Shown one piece after another: positions 24,684 through 32,975 of a stretch of 64,000 nucleotides of DNA (its first letter is position 1; every line of letters begins with the position of its first letter). The stretch spans positions 104,751 to 168,750 of the forward strand of contig NZ_JAFMTY010000002.1 of the NCBI RefSeq assembly GCF_017329605.1, written 5' to 3'. Origin of the DNA: Alicyclobacillus fructus (lineage in GTDB: Bacteria; Bacillota; Bacilli; Alicyclobacillales; Alicyclobacillaceae). Below the pieces are notes generated by a model, which did no database searches, had not been told where the DNA came from, and worked only from the letters and a program-made list of their open reading frames with translations. The position numbers and the translations under genes are program-made.

Positions 24684-26006
24684 GTGACAGTACACCGCAT
24701 CTATCTAACGTTCGTCGGCGGAAATGCACCCCGTCAAGTGCCCTATCGCTGGGGGGACGAAGTCTCAAATGATCGTTATTTTCAGCTCACGGCACTCGAT
24801 TGGATGCGGCGCGGCGTGATCCCATTTCATCCTGACGAGGTTTGGGTCGTGCTGACACAGAGAGCACGCGAGCTATGGGTAAAACCGCCCGAAGAAGGCG
24901 AGACGCCGCTTCGCGAGCAACTCTATGCCCAGGCCGAGCGCATGGGAATCCCCATTCACGAGGTGGGGTTCGACCAGGAGCCGCGCGACCAAAGCGTCTG
25001 GATGAATTTTGATGAACTTGTGCGCAGGCTGGACAAAGCCTCACAAGACATCGGGCCGGATGCCGAACTTCACATCGCCGTGGACGTGACGCACTCCTTT
25101 CGTTATTTCCCCATGCTGGTTCTCACCTTGCTCCATTACGCGCATGTCGTCCAGGGGGTGAAGTTGGAGCTCATCCTTTACGCCGCCGAGACCGGCGACG
25201 TCCTCGATTTGACTGCGCTCGCGCAACTTCAGCAGTGGGTTCTCGAGATGCATCGTGCGCTGAAAGGGCCCGACGCGAGCGGCGTGGAGCGGCTGGTACG
25301 GGAAATTCAAAGTTCCGTTGCTAGGAAGGACCGAGCTCAAGCTCCTTTCTTGTCTCCGCTCCAGACGTTTGCAGCGAAATGGAATGTTTTATGGGAAACC
25401 ATGCGTCTTACGAAGCATCACGAGGTACCGCTTGCCGCCACGCAGGCTCTCGATGCCTTGGATGAGTGTGAGCGCCTCGTCGCGGAGCTTGAGGAGGGTA
25501 CAGCCAGCTTCTATCCGTTGCTCAGAATCCTGCGGCAGGTGCGGGATCAAATCGAGCCGTTGTGCGAAACGGAATGGTTGCCTCTCATGCTCGCGATGGT
25601 CCGCTGGTACCTAGACCGCGGGATGTTTCATCAGGCGTACACGACGATGCGAGAGTTGTATGCCACGTACGCGTGCCAATTGGCCGGGGTAGACGTGTTC
25701 GACAGAGAATATCGCGAGGCGTTGTTGCGCGAGGCGCGAAGCCAAGAGGGATGGAGGGAGGAGACACCGGAAGAAGATGTGGGCCGCGAGTTCAAAGCGT
25801 CCATCCCTCTCCCGGCACGTGCTTTTCTCACGGAGTTCTCTCAAGACATCTCGGAGATTTCGAATATGAGGAATCAACTGCACCACGGCTTCTTTCAAAG
25901 AGATCGGAAGCAAACGCGCGAGCAAAAGTTCCGCGCCAAACTCGAACAGTCCATGGAGCGACTGGTTCAGTGGACGGAAGCCCGAGAGGAGATTGCGCAT
26001 GAGTAA
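24684..26006 (+). CDS. CARF-HEPN CRISPR ancillary ribonuclease (Csx1/TM1812-like)
   Basis: A 440-residue second ring-nucleotide effector. The N-terminal CARF part has IYLTFVGGNAPRQVPYRW and the TM1812-type motif VDVTHSFRYFPML (133-145). The C-terminal helical region ends in a HEPN motif R396-x4-H401 (NMRNQLHHGFF). Csx1/Csm6-type proteins are non-specific RNases switched on by cyclic tetra- or hexa-adenylate from Cas10. GTG 24684 with AAGGAGGA upstream is the start, 16 bp after the first effector. It overlaps cmr1 by 8 bp, so it is translationally coupled to the Cmr complex genes. Confidence 0.8.
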   Translation: MTVHRIYLTFVGGNAPRQVPYRWGDEVSNDRYFQLTALDWMRRGVIPFHPDEVWVVLTQRARELWVKPPEEGETPLREQLYAQAERMGIPIHEVGFDQEPRDQSVWMNFDELVRRLDKASQDIGPDAELHIAVDVTHSFRYFPMLVLTLLHYAHVVQGVKLELILYAAETGDVLDLTALAQLQQWVLEMHRALKGPDASGVERLVREIQSSVARKDRAQAPFLSPLQTFAAKWNVLWETMRLTKHHEVPLAATQALDALDECERLVAELEEGTASFYPLLRILRQVRDQIEPLCETEWLPLMLAMVRWYLDRGMFHQAYTTMRELYATYACQLAGVDVFDREYREALLREARSQEGWREETPEEDVGREFKASIPLPARAFLTEFSQDISEISNMRNQLHHGFFQRDRKQTREQKFRAKLEQSMERLVQWTEAREEIAHE

Positions 26007-27435
26007 GGTGCCCGATGTGGAGCTTCCTAGCGTCGCCGGACATCTGGAGATTCTTACAGGCGCCTGCATCACAACACTTACGCCCGTGATTGGCGCGGGC
26101 GTCCATTCCCAGAAGGCCGATGCATGTCATCCAGTTCGCGGAGAGACAGTGAGGGGACACCTTCGATTTTGGTGGCGAACTGTGTCGCAAACGGGTCCGT
26201 TGGACCAGTGGATTGATAAGCAGCTCCAGGAGGAGGCTCGCAAGCGCTCGCTCCAGTACGTTCGGCCTGATGGAGCAGCACGGCTGCGCATGCGAGAAGC
26301 TGCGATTTGGGGAAGTTCGAGTAAAGCTGGATTGGTTTCCGTGGAGGTGCAAGTTAGGAAATGGCACCGTGTACGGCACCAGCCTCCCAAAGAGGTCCTT
26401 CAAAGCATTGCGTCCGTTATGGACATGAACTCGCTGCCGAAAGGGATATCGCCAATTAGCTATGCCGCGTTCCCATTGCAGCACCAGAAACGCGAGTCTT
26501 CGAACGCATGCGCTGAAGTCGGTATGGGATCGTTCCAAGTCCGGGTACTTTGGAATCCGTGGGTGCGCGACTTGAGGGACGAGGTCAAGAATCAGGTGGC
26601 TCAAGAGATTCGCGAGGCGCTCTGGCGGTGGATTCATTTCGGCGGAATCGGAATGCGCTGGCGCCGTGGATTCGGAGCTCTAGCCTTGAATGATATGACA
26701 GGCTCCGCGGAGGGATTGAGGAGTTCGCCAACTGGTTTGCAAGAACTATGCGATCATCTCTACCCACAGCCAGACGGATTCCCGAAGATCCAGGCAGTTC
26801 TCCTTAAGATGAAAAGTGAGAAAAGGGATTCTCGAGGTACGTGGAGTGCTTGGGAAGCCTGCCTTGAACCGTTGCGCTCCTATCGACAATCGAAAAAAAC
26901 GAAAGATGGGGCGACCAAAACTAGAGGTGCGAACTCAAGGTTCGGCAAGACGCGTTGGCCCGAAGCAGACGTCATCCGTGCGATCCATCGCGCAAAGGGC
27001 GAAGTGAAGCGGGTTGCAATGCGGTTTCCCCGGGCTGTTCTCGGCTTGCCAATTGTCTTTCATTTCAAGGGAGGAGACGCGCCCGATAGTCAGTTGCGCC
27101 CGCAGAATTGTGCGAATGCTCTCGTGGGTCGCCTCCCGAGTCCGTTTATTCTAAGGCCTGTGCAAATTGGGGAATTCGTGTATCCGATGTGTATATGGCT
27201 GGAAGCACCTCGACCGGTGGACCAAGATCATCCCTTTGTCTCGCTATCTCTGAAGGTGGGCGAGTTGGAGATTCCCGTCTGTTGGGCTGCTGCGCTCCCG
27301 CAAATCGAGGATCGCTTTCGAGCGATGGAAGAACGCGAAGCAAAGTTTGAGGAAGCAAAAGATGTCGTAGCCGACTTCCTTCGGTATGTGCGCCAAAGTG
27401 GCTTTGAAGACGTCTATCGCTCTCATGCTACCTGA
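25999..27435 (+). CDS. cmr1: Type III-B RAMP protein Cmr1
   Basis: A 478-residue RAMP subunit. Diagnostic features are TPVIGAG near residue 28, RGETVRGHLRFWWR (47-60), and a glycine-rich loop FGGIGMRWRRGFGAL near residue 215. Cmr1 contacts the 3' end of the crRNA and the target in the Cmr complex. It sits between the CARF-HEPN gene and cmr2; its ATG overlaps the previous stop. The C-terminal ~100 residues, ending in a charged helix, are longer than the RAMP core requires. Confidence 0.85.
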   Translation: MSKVPDVELPSVAGHLEILTGACITTLTPVIGAGVHSQKADACHPVRGETVRGHLRFWWRTVSQTGPLDQWIDKQLQEEARKRSLQYVRPDGAARLRMREAAIWGSSSKAGLVSVEVQVRKWHRVRHQPPKEVLQSIASVMDMNSLPKGISPISYAAFPLQHQKRESSNACAEVGMGSFQVRVLWNPWVRDLRDEVKNQVAQEIREALWRWIHFGGIGMRWRRGFGALALNDMTGSAEGLRSSPTGLQELCDHLYPQPDGFPKIQAVLLKMKSEKRDSRGTWSAWEACLEPLRSYRQSKKTKDGATKTRGANSRFGKTRWPEADVIRAIHRAKGEVKRVAMRFPRAVLGLPIVFHFKGGDAPDSQLRPQNCANALVGRLPSPFILRPVQIGEFVYPMCIWLEAPRPVDQDHPFVSLSLKVGELEIPVCWAAALPQIEDRFRAMEEREAKFEEAKDVVADFLRYVRQSGFEDVYRSHAT

Positions 27436-27440
27436 AGGAC

Positions 27441-29282
27441 GTGGTGCCGTTGCAGACTTACCTCGTTTCCATCACACTCGGGCCCGTTCAGGACTTTGTC
27501 CAGGCGGCTCGCCGTACGAGAGATCTTTGGTTCGGCTCGTATTTCCTTTCCGAAGTGTCCAAGTGCGTCGCAAGAAGCCTTGTGGATGATGGTGCCACGC
27601 TCATCTTCCCCCATGTGAACAGCTTGCAGGGCCCTCAGGCGGTGGCCAATAAAATCCTGGCAATGTTCGAAGGAGAGTCAGTGGCGCCTGTCGTCGAGCG
27701 GGCTCGTGAAGCTGCTATCGCGTATCTTCGTGAAATCGCCAAAGATACGATTCAAGCGCTGCGAGAATGGGTTTCGCCCCGCCATGACGTGATCGACGAA
27801 GTGCTCTTTTTCCGTCAGGTAGACGACTTTCTCGAATTCTACGCAGCATGGGTACCGATGACGGGTACATACGATCGCGAGCGAAGGCGCGTCGAAGGGA
27901 TCCTGGCTGCGCGTAAGCAACTCCGTAACTTTGATCCCAATGAAGGGGCGCGCGTACCTAAGTCCAGCTTGGACGGAGCGCGAGAATCTGTCCTGCGTAT
28001 CCCTACAAATGGCTCGTCGATCGAACGTGAGCTGCGAAGGATGGGGATTCGACCGAGCGAAGCGCTGGACGCGATGGGGCTCATCAAGCGCGTGAGCGTG
28101 CGGCGTTCGTACCCGTCGGTCGTGCGTGTGGCTGTGGATAGCTGGATTCAGGCGGGGCTGTCCGATGACCGTTTTCGAACGCAACTCGGCCAGGTTTGTA
28201 CGGTGCTGGACCGAATCTTGGCCGAGGCACCCGAATCGGATGTGGTATCGCGCACGCGAGACCTCGATACACTCGAGGCGTTCGTGCCATCGGATTATCA
28301 GCAATTCCCTTATGACGGCAAGGTCCTCTTGGAAGGATTCTTTGAGCAGGAAGAGTTTCGACAGTTGGAGAACAGCCATCCAGACGTAGCGAGCTCGTTG
28401 AAACGAGAGGTGACTCGCCTGCGAGACATGAGGGGACGTTCGCCTCATCCCTACCTCGCCGTGCTGATGGCAGATGGAGATCGCATGGGTGTGCAAATCG
28501 ACCGAATGAAAAGCGCCGCGGAGCATTCGGCATTCAGCGCCAGTGTGTCGAAATTTGCGCAGAGCGCGCAGGACGTGATCGTCAAACACCGGGGGATTCC
28601 AGTCTACGCGGGCGGAGACGATGTGTTCGCGTTCCTGCCCATCGAAACGTGTCTGCAAGCCGCAGACGAGCTGCGGAAGCTTTTCGAAGCGATGGTGGCG
28701 TCCAAAGTGACGAAGGACAAGCCTTCCTTATCTGTCGGCATCGCCATCGGATACTGCAGAGAAGACCTGGGTGTCCTTCGTCAGCTCGCCCAACAGGCGG
28801 AGCGCGAGGCGAAGGAGCCTGACCGGAATGGTCTCTGTGTGCTTGTGCAAACTCGCTCGGGTGGAGATCCCATCCGTGTTCGGTCCCGATGGGACGACGA
28901 TCCCGTACCACGCATCAAGCGGTTGGCGGCGTGGCATCAGCGGTCGGAGGTGGCGCATGGCACAGGATACGTGCTTGAGGAGATTGTCCGCCTGTATGGG
29001 GGAGCCGCCGACGAGGACATCGTGGCCGGAGAACTTCGGCGAGCGCTCTCTCGGCGCACGGTGGCTGGTGAGGGTCGACTTGCCGACGCGGTCATTGAGG
29101 ACATCGAGTCCCTGTTTCGCTCCCGTCTCCGCGCTCGGCAGGCGTTCGGCGGTAGGGCAGCTACCGCTGCTCTGGTGGATTGCGCTGCTTGGCTAAAGCT
29201 GGGTCACTGGTTGGCGGGTCACACAGAACCTGACGTGTGGCGGAGCCTCGGGGACGGCGCTCGCGAGGAGGTGGAGACGTGA
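27441..29282 (+). CDS. cmr2: Cas10/Cmr2 cyclase subunit lacking an HD domain
   Basis: A 613-residue large subunit of the type III-B complex. It begins directly at the first palm/ferredoxin region (YLVSITLGPVQDFVQAARRT), where full-length Cmr2 would carry an HD nuclease domain first. The cyclase palm has ADGDRMG (344-350) and the catalytic GGDD (391-394, VYAGGDDVFAF), so cyclic oligoadenylate synthesis should be possible. ssDNA cleavage is not expected. A helical C-terminal domain D4 follows. GTG 27441 (or 27444) lies 5 bp after cmr1. No upstream start or frame encodes an HD domain. Confidence 0.9.
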   Translation: MVPLQTYLVSITLGPVQDFVQAARRTRDLWFGSYFLSEVSKCVARSLVDDGATLIFPHVNSLQGPQAVANKILAMFEGESVAPVVERAREAAIAYLREIAKDTIQALREWVSPRHDVIDEVLFFRQVDDFLEFYAAWVPMTGTYDRERRRVEGILAARKQLRNFDPNEGARVPKSSLDGARESVLRIPTNGSSIERELRRMGIRPSEALDAMGLIKRVSVRRSYPSVVRVAVDSWIQAGLSDDRFRTQLGQVCTVLDRILAEAPESDVVSRTRDLDTLEAFVPSDYQQFPYDGKVLLEGFFEQEEFRQLENSHPDVASSLKREVTRLRDMRGRSPHPYLAVLMADGDRMGVQIDRMKSAAEHSAFSASVSKFAQSAQDVIVKHRGIPVYAGGDDVFAFLPIETCLQAADELRKLFEAMVASKVTKDKPSLSVGIAIGYCREDLGVLRQLAQQAEREAKEPDRNGLCVLVQTRSGGDPIRVRSRWDDDPVPRIKRLAAWHQRSEVAHGTGYVLEEIVRLYGGAADEDIVAGELRRALSRRTVAGEGRLADAVIEDIESLFRSRLRARQAFGGRAATAALVDCAAWLKLGHWLAGHTEPDVWRSLGDGAREEVET

Positions 29283-30529
29283 AGACCGGGTGGATGTTGT
29301 TTCATCCCTTCAACCGCGTGGTGGTTCGGGACGGACGGCCTTTCGGCGGAGAGAATCGCACATTGCGCTCGCTTCCGTGGCCACTTCCGCCGACGACAGC
29401 GGGGGCGGTTCGTACGTTGGTGGGTTCGTTGACGGCGAGAGGTGGGCCTGCATTCTCGGAGGAACGCATTGAGATCCTCAAGCAAATCTCCGTACAGGGG
29501 CCCGTACTTGCCGTTATGCGCGACACCGGAGTTCATGAGGTGTTTCTGCCGGCGCCGCGCGACGTGTGGATGGCAAAGGTGGAAGACCGGATCAAAGTCG
29601 GAGCTTTGGTTCCCCAGAGGATTGGGGACGACGCGGGAACGGATCTAGGCGGTATCCGCGCCTTTGCGAGTCCGCCAGGTGCGGACAAGCCGCTTGCTCC
29701 GCCAGCCTTCTGGTCACTCGAGGCTTATCTTCGATGGATCACGTTCGATCACGCCGGATCGCGCGTATTCGAGGCAACCACCGCAGATCCGATGGTAGCC
29801 CTCACGTCCTACCTCTTTGGCGCAGAAGACACGAGTCATTCCAAGGATGCGAGTTGTCGGCATTTCCGATCAAGCCCAGCATTGGAGTGGCGCACGCACG
29901 TGCAGATGGAGGGAGGTCAGCGCAAGACAGGGGGATTGTTCTCGACGTCGGGACTGCGGCTTCGCGAGGATGAGACGCTCGCCTGTTGGGTGACATTGCC
30001 GGATGCATTGGAAGATGCAATCCCGTCTGGAACAGAAATTCCAGGACACATCGGAGGGGAGCGTGGGCTCGCCCGCGTCCTATGGAGCCCCGCAAATCGC
30101 GCAACGCCGAGTGCGTGGACCATGAGTCAGGCGCTCACCGAACCATATCGCCGTGGCGACTTGCTGCGCCTTGTATTGCTCACGCCATGTCCCTTTCGGA
30201 ATGGATGGTTGCCTCAATGGCTTGACCAACGCATGGAGGGGGAACTGCCCGGAACACATCTACGCGTTCGCCTGGAAACGGCGATCGTTTCCCGATATGT
30301 CCCAGTCTCTGGATGGAGTCTGGCAGAGCCTCGCGGGCCGAAAGCGATGCGCAAATGTGTGCCTGCTGGTAGTGTGTATTTCTTCACTGTGTTGGAGGAG
30401 GATGCAGAGCGTACTATTCGTCCGCTCGACTTGTGGTGGTCGACCGTGGCGGATGACCCGCAGGACGCGCGCGATGGATTTGGCACGGTTGCTGCAGGCC
30501 GCTGGTCGTGGGGGGAGGATGTACTGTGA
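29279..30529 (+). CDS. cmr3: Type III-B RAMP protein Cmr3
   Basis: A 416-residue Cas5-group RAMP that binds the 5' handle of the crRNA and docks to Cas10. Typical start WMLFHPFNRVVVRDGRPFG (residues ~5-23), then SLPWPLPPTTAGAVRTLVG. Conserved end: RYVPVSGWSLAEPRGPKAMRK and a glycine-rich AVPAGSVYFF-like segment (CVPAGSVYFFTV), with DGFGTVAAGRW at the C-terminus. GTG 29279 overlaps the cmr2 stop by 4 bp and has GAGGAGG upstream, indicating translational coupling. Confidence 0.85.
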   Translation: MKTGWMLFHPFNRVVVRDGRPFGGENRTLRSLPWPLPPTTAGAVRTLVGSLTARGGPAFSEERIEILKQISVQGPVLAVMRDTGVHEVFLPAPRDVWMAKVEDRIKVGALVPQRIGDDAGTDLGGIRAFASPPGADKPLAPPAFWSLEAYLRWITFDHAGSRVFEATTADPMVALTSYLFGAEDTSHSKDASCRHFRSSPALEWRTHVQMEGGQRKTGGLFSTSGLRLREDETLACWVTLPDALEDAIPSGTEIPGHIGGERGLARVLWSPANRATPSAWTMSQALTEPYRRGDLLRLVLLTPCPFRNGWLPQWLDQRMEGELPGTHLRVRLETAIVSRYVPVSGWSLAEPRGPKAMRKCVPAGSVYFFTVLEEDAERTIRPLDLWWSTVADDPQDARDGFGTVAAGRWSWGEDVL

Positions 30530-31389
30530 TGGTCATTCGCTCATACTGGATTTACGGCTATTCGCCCATCCACGTGGGGGCTGGGCAAGGAACGGGATTC
30601 GTCGATCTTCCGGTCGTCCGGGAAAAAGTGACGGGATGGCCGTATGTGCCAGGAACCTCCGTGAAAGGTGTGTTGCGCGACGAGTGGGAACGCCGGAGGC
30701 TCGACGATGTGGAACGTGTATTTGGGACGCAGGACCGGGCTGGGCTTGCGACCTTTACCGACGCTCGTCTCGTGTGTTTGCCCGTGGCGAGCTTGTTTGG
30801 AACGTACGCCTATGTGACCTGTCCGCTCGTGTTGAAGCGATTGGTTCGAGACATGGCGCTGACGGGTCTTGAACTTCCTTCGCCTGATCGCGAGATCGAT
30901 GTTCACACAGCGCTCGTGACCCACAGCTCCAAGATCGGGTTTGCGTTTCATTCGCGCGATCGTCGAGTGGCGTACCTGTTGGACTTTTGCTTGGATACGG
31001 AAAGCTGTGAGGTCACGACGTCCATCGCGAACCGCCTTGCAGAGATCATTTTTGAGGACGAGGCGTGGCGCCAAGGTTTTGTGGACCGGTTTGTGGTCGT
31101 TCATGACCAACTGTTTCAGCTGTTCTCGGAGCAAGGTACTCAGGTGGATGCGCATGTTCGCATGGGGGATAACGGAACGGTCGCCGAAGGTGCGCTCTGG
31201 TACGAAGAGGCACTGCCGCCCGAGACGCTGCTCGCAGGGATCCTCGCGCTGGAGGGTGCCTCGCCGGATGAAGTCGATCGTGCAGGTTCGAGGTTTGAAG
31301 GGCGCACGCTGATCCAAATCGGCGGAAATGCAACGACGGGTTGTGGGCAATCGGCCCTCATCTTCGGGCCGCGAAAGGCGGTGGATTGA
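30529..31389 (+). CDS. cmr4: Type III-B backbone RNase Cmr4
   Basis: A 286-residue Cas7-group backbone subunit. The start IYGYSPIHVGAGQGTGFVDLP places Asp at residue 26, the position of the catalytic Asp known from Pyrococcus Cmr4. Target RNA cleavage at 6-nt intervals should therefore be intact. PYVPGTSVKGVLRDEWE and the glycine-rich IGGNATTGCGQS near the end are also typical. ATG 30529 overlaps the cmr3 stop by one base. Several copies of this protein are expected per complex. Confidence 0.9.
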   Translation: MVIRSYWIYGYSPIHVGAGQGTGFVDLPVVREKVTGWPYVPGTSVKGVLRDEWERRRLDDVERVFGTQDRAGLATFTDARLVCLPVASLFGTYAYVTCPLVLKRLVRDMALTGLELPSPDREIDVHTALVTHSSKIGFAFHSRDRRVAYLLDFCLDTESCEVTTSIANRLAEIIFEDEAWRQGFVDRFVVVHDQLFQLFSEQGTQVDAHVRMGDNGTVAEGALWYEEALPPETLLAGILALEGASPDEVDRAGSRFEGRTLIQIGGNATTGCGQSALIFGPRKAVD

Positions 31390-31390
31390 G

Positions 31391-31789
31391 GTGGACGTGG
31401 TGTCTTCGGTCGAGCCACGCGCTGTTCAGTTTCTCCGGACCGCCAAAGAGCTTGTCCTCAGCGACGACGTCAACAAGGTCAAGTCCGAATATTCGTCGCT
31501 CGTGCGCGGATTGCCGGCGCTGTTGCATCAATCAGGCGTCTTTGAGACCATCGCCTATCTTGAAAGTCGATCTCGCCGGGGCAGGGAGACGGCACATGGC
31601 CTTGTGCTCGAGCATTTGTCCCGCCTTTTGGCTCCGGTAACCGATTTGAATCAACTTACAACCCATGAACTTACAAGAATGCAAGTGAACCAGTATCTCC
31701 TGGTGTCGCGCCTCGCTCTTGAGGCGGCCTCCTGGCTGAAGCGGATGGTCGAAATCCAGTTTGGCGATGAGGAGGAGCCTCATGCGTGA
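31391..31789 (+). CDS. cmr5: Type III-B small subunit Cmr5
   Basis: A 132-residue all-helical protein at the conserved place between cmr4 and cmr6. Cmr5 lines the belly of the complex and stabilises the crRNA-target duplex. Identity rests on size, helicity (KVKSEYSSLVRGLPALLHQSG, here split by turns; RLALEAASWLKRMVEIQFG) and operon position. GTG 31391 follows the cmr4 stop by one base; a GTG at 31397 or 31400 would suit the GAGGTGG ribosome site better, so the first few residues are uncertain. Confidence 0.8.
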   Translation: MDVVSSVEPRAVQFLRTAKELVLSDDVNKVKSEYSSLVRGLPALLHQSGVFETIAYLESRSRRGRETAHGLVLEHLSRLLAPVTDLNQLTTHELTRMQVNQYLLVSRLALEAASWLKRMVEIQFGDEEEPHA

Positions 31790-32948
31790 TGTTGGCATTC
31801 GTGGGCCCTTGGCGGAGTCGTACATGTGGAAGGAAGCTGGTTCTAAGATCGACAATCCCGGCCTCGTGTTCTACCGCTATGGCTTTGTAGATGCGTTCCA
31901 GAACACGACCATCGTCAGGGTAAGTGACGAAGCCAAGGAAAGTATGCTTGCCAAGGTTTATGGTAAAATTGCCGATGCCTGCGGCGCTGCCAAAGACGGG
32001 GATTGGTACCCAAGGATCTATCAGAGGGCGACACAGGTTTTGGGCGTGGGGAATGTCCGTCATCGGAGCGGCGAGATCGAATTTGCGGAACGACTGGCTG
32101 TGGGCTTGGGCCGTGCGTCCGTCTACGAAGTCGGTTTAGCGTTTCATCCCGTGTACGGCGTCCCCTATATCCCCGCCAGCACACTGAAGGGTCTCGTCTC
32201 TCATTTTGTGCATGAAGTGGTTGGCAAGAAGCATTCTCCGTTTCTACGCGGAGGGGAGGCGCATCGTTTTCTCTTCGGAACGGTCTCCGAGGGTGCGGCG
32301 GACGAGGCGAGGGAGCGAGGTGCGCTGATTTTCTACGACGCGCTCATCAAGCCCGAGGCGTTGGGCAGTTTGCGCCTTGACGTCATGACGGTTCATTACC
32401 CCTCTTACTACCGTGGGCAGGACACGCCCCACGGGATGGACGATCCCATCCCGATTTATTACCTGAGCCTGGACCGACCGACGTTCCTGTTTCGGCTCGG
32501 CATGGACTGCGAAGATCCGAAGGCGGAGGAATGGCTGGCATGGTCGTGGGATCGGCTGATGGAGGCGCTGTCCTTCTGGGGCGTTGGCGGCAAAAAGTCG
32601 AGCGGTCTTGGGCGGGCGAAGGGAAAGCAGCCGGCGTTTGTCGCGGGCGAATCGGAACCGCCCGTGCCTCGTCAGGGGGATATCCTGCTTGTGAGGCGAA
32701 TTGATCCACCCGAAGGAAAACAGGGCATATGGTTTGAGACGGTGAATCCGCCTCGCCTGTACGGCGTTGCGAGCAGTGTGACCCCACAAATGGCGCCTGA
32801 AATCGGAGGAACGATGGAATTGAAGTTGAAGAGATTCCGCCCCGACTTGGATCCGGAGCGAGTCGAGTGGGAGCGAAAGCCGCAGTCTCAGCCGTTTTCA
32901 TCACATTCGCAGCGTATGAAGGGCGGGCCAAAGCCGAAACGTTTCTAG
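31782..32948 (+). CDS. cmr6: Type III-B RAMP protein Cmr6
   Basis: A 388-residue Cas7-group subunit at the 3' end of the crRNA filament. Conserved parts are FHPVYGVPYIPASTLKGLVSHF-like (GVPYIPASTLKGLVSHFV), HRFLFGTVSEG, DVMTVHYPSYYRG and the glycine-rich loop WGVGGKKSSGLGRAKG. The C-terminal ~95 residues form a basic, Pro/Lys-rich extension ending KGGPKPKRF, longer than usual. ATG 31782 lies inside the end of cmr5 with GGAGGAG before it. It is the last cas gene; no terminator separates it from glycerate kinase 27 bp on. Confidence 0.88.
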   Translation: MRDVGIRGPLAESYMWKEAGSKIDNPGLVFYRYGFVDAFQNTTIVRVSDEAKESMLAKVYGKIADACGAAKDGDWYPRIYQRATQVLGVGNVRHRSGEIEFAERLAVGLGRASVYEVGLAFHPVYGVPYIPASTLKGLVSHFVHEVVGKKHSPFLRGGEAHRFLFGTVSEGAADEARERGALIFYDALIKPEALGSLRLDVMTVHYPSYYRGQDTPHGMDDPIPIYYLSLDRPTFLFRLGMDCEDPKAEEWLAWSWDRLMEALSFWGVGGKKSSGLGRAKGKQPAFVAGESEPPVPRQGDILLVRRIDPPEGKQGIWFETVNPPRLYGVASSVTPQMAPEIGGTMELKLKRFRPDLDPERVEWERKPQSQPFSSHSQRMKGGPKPKRF

Positions 32949-32975
32949 ACGCTCCAGAAGCAAGGGGGCCGTGAC

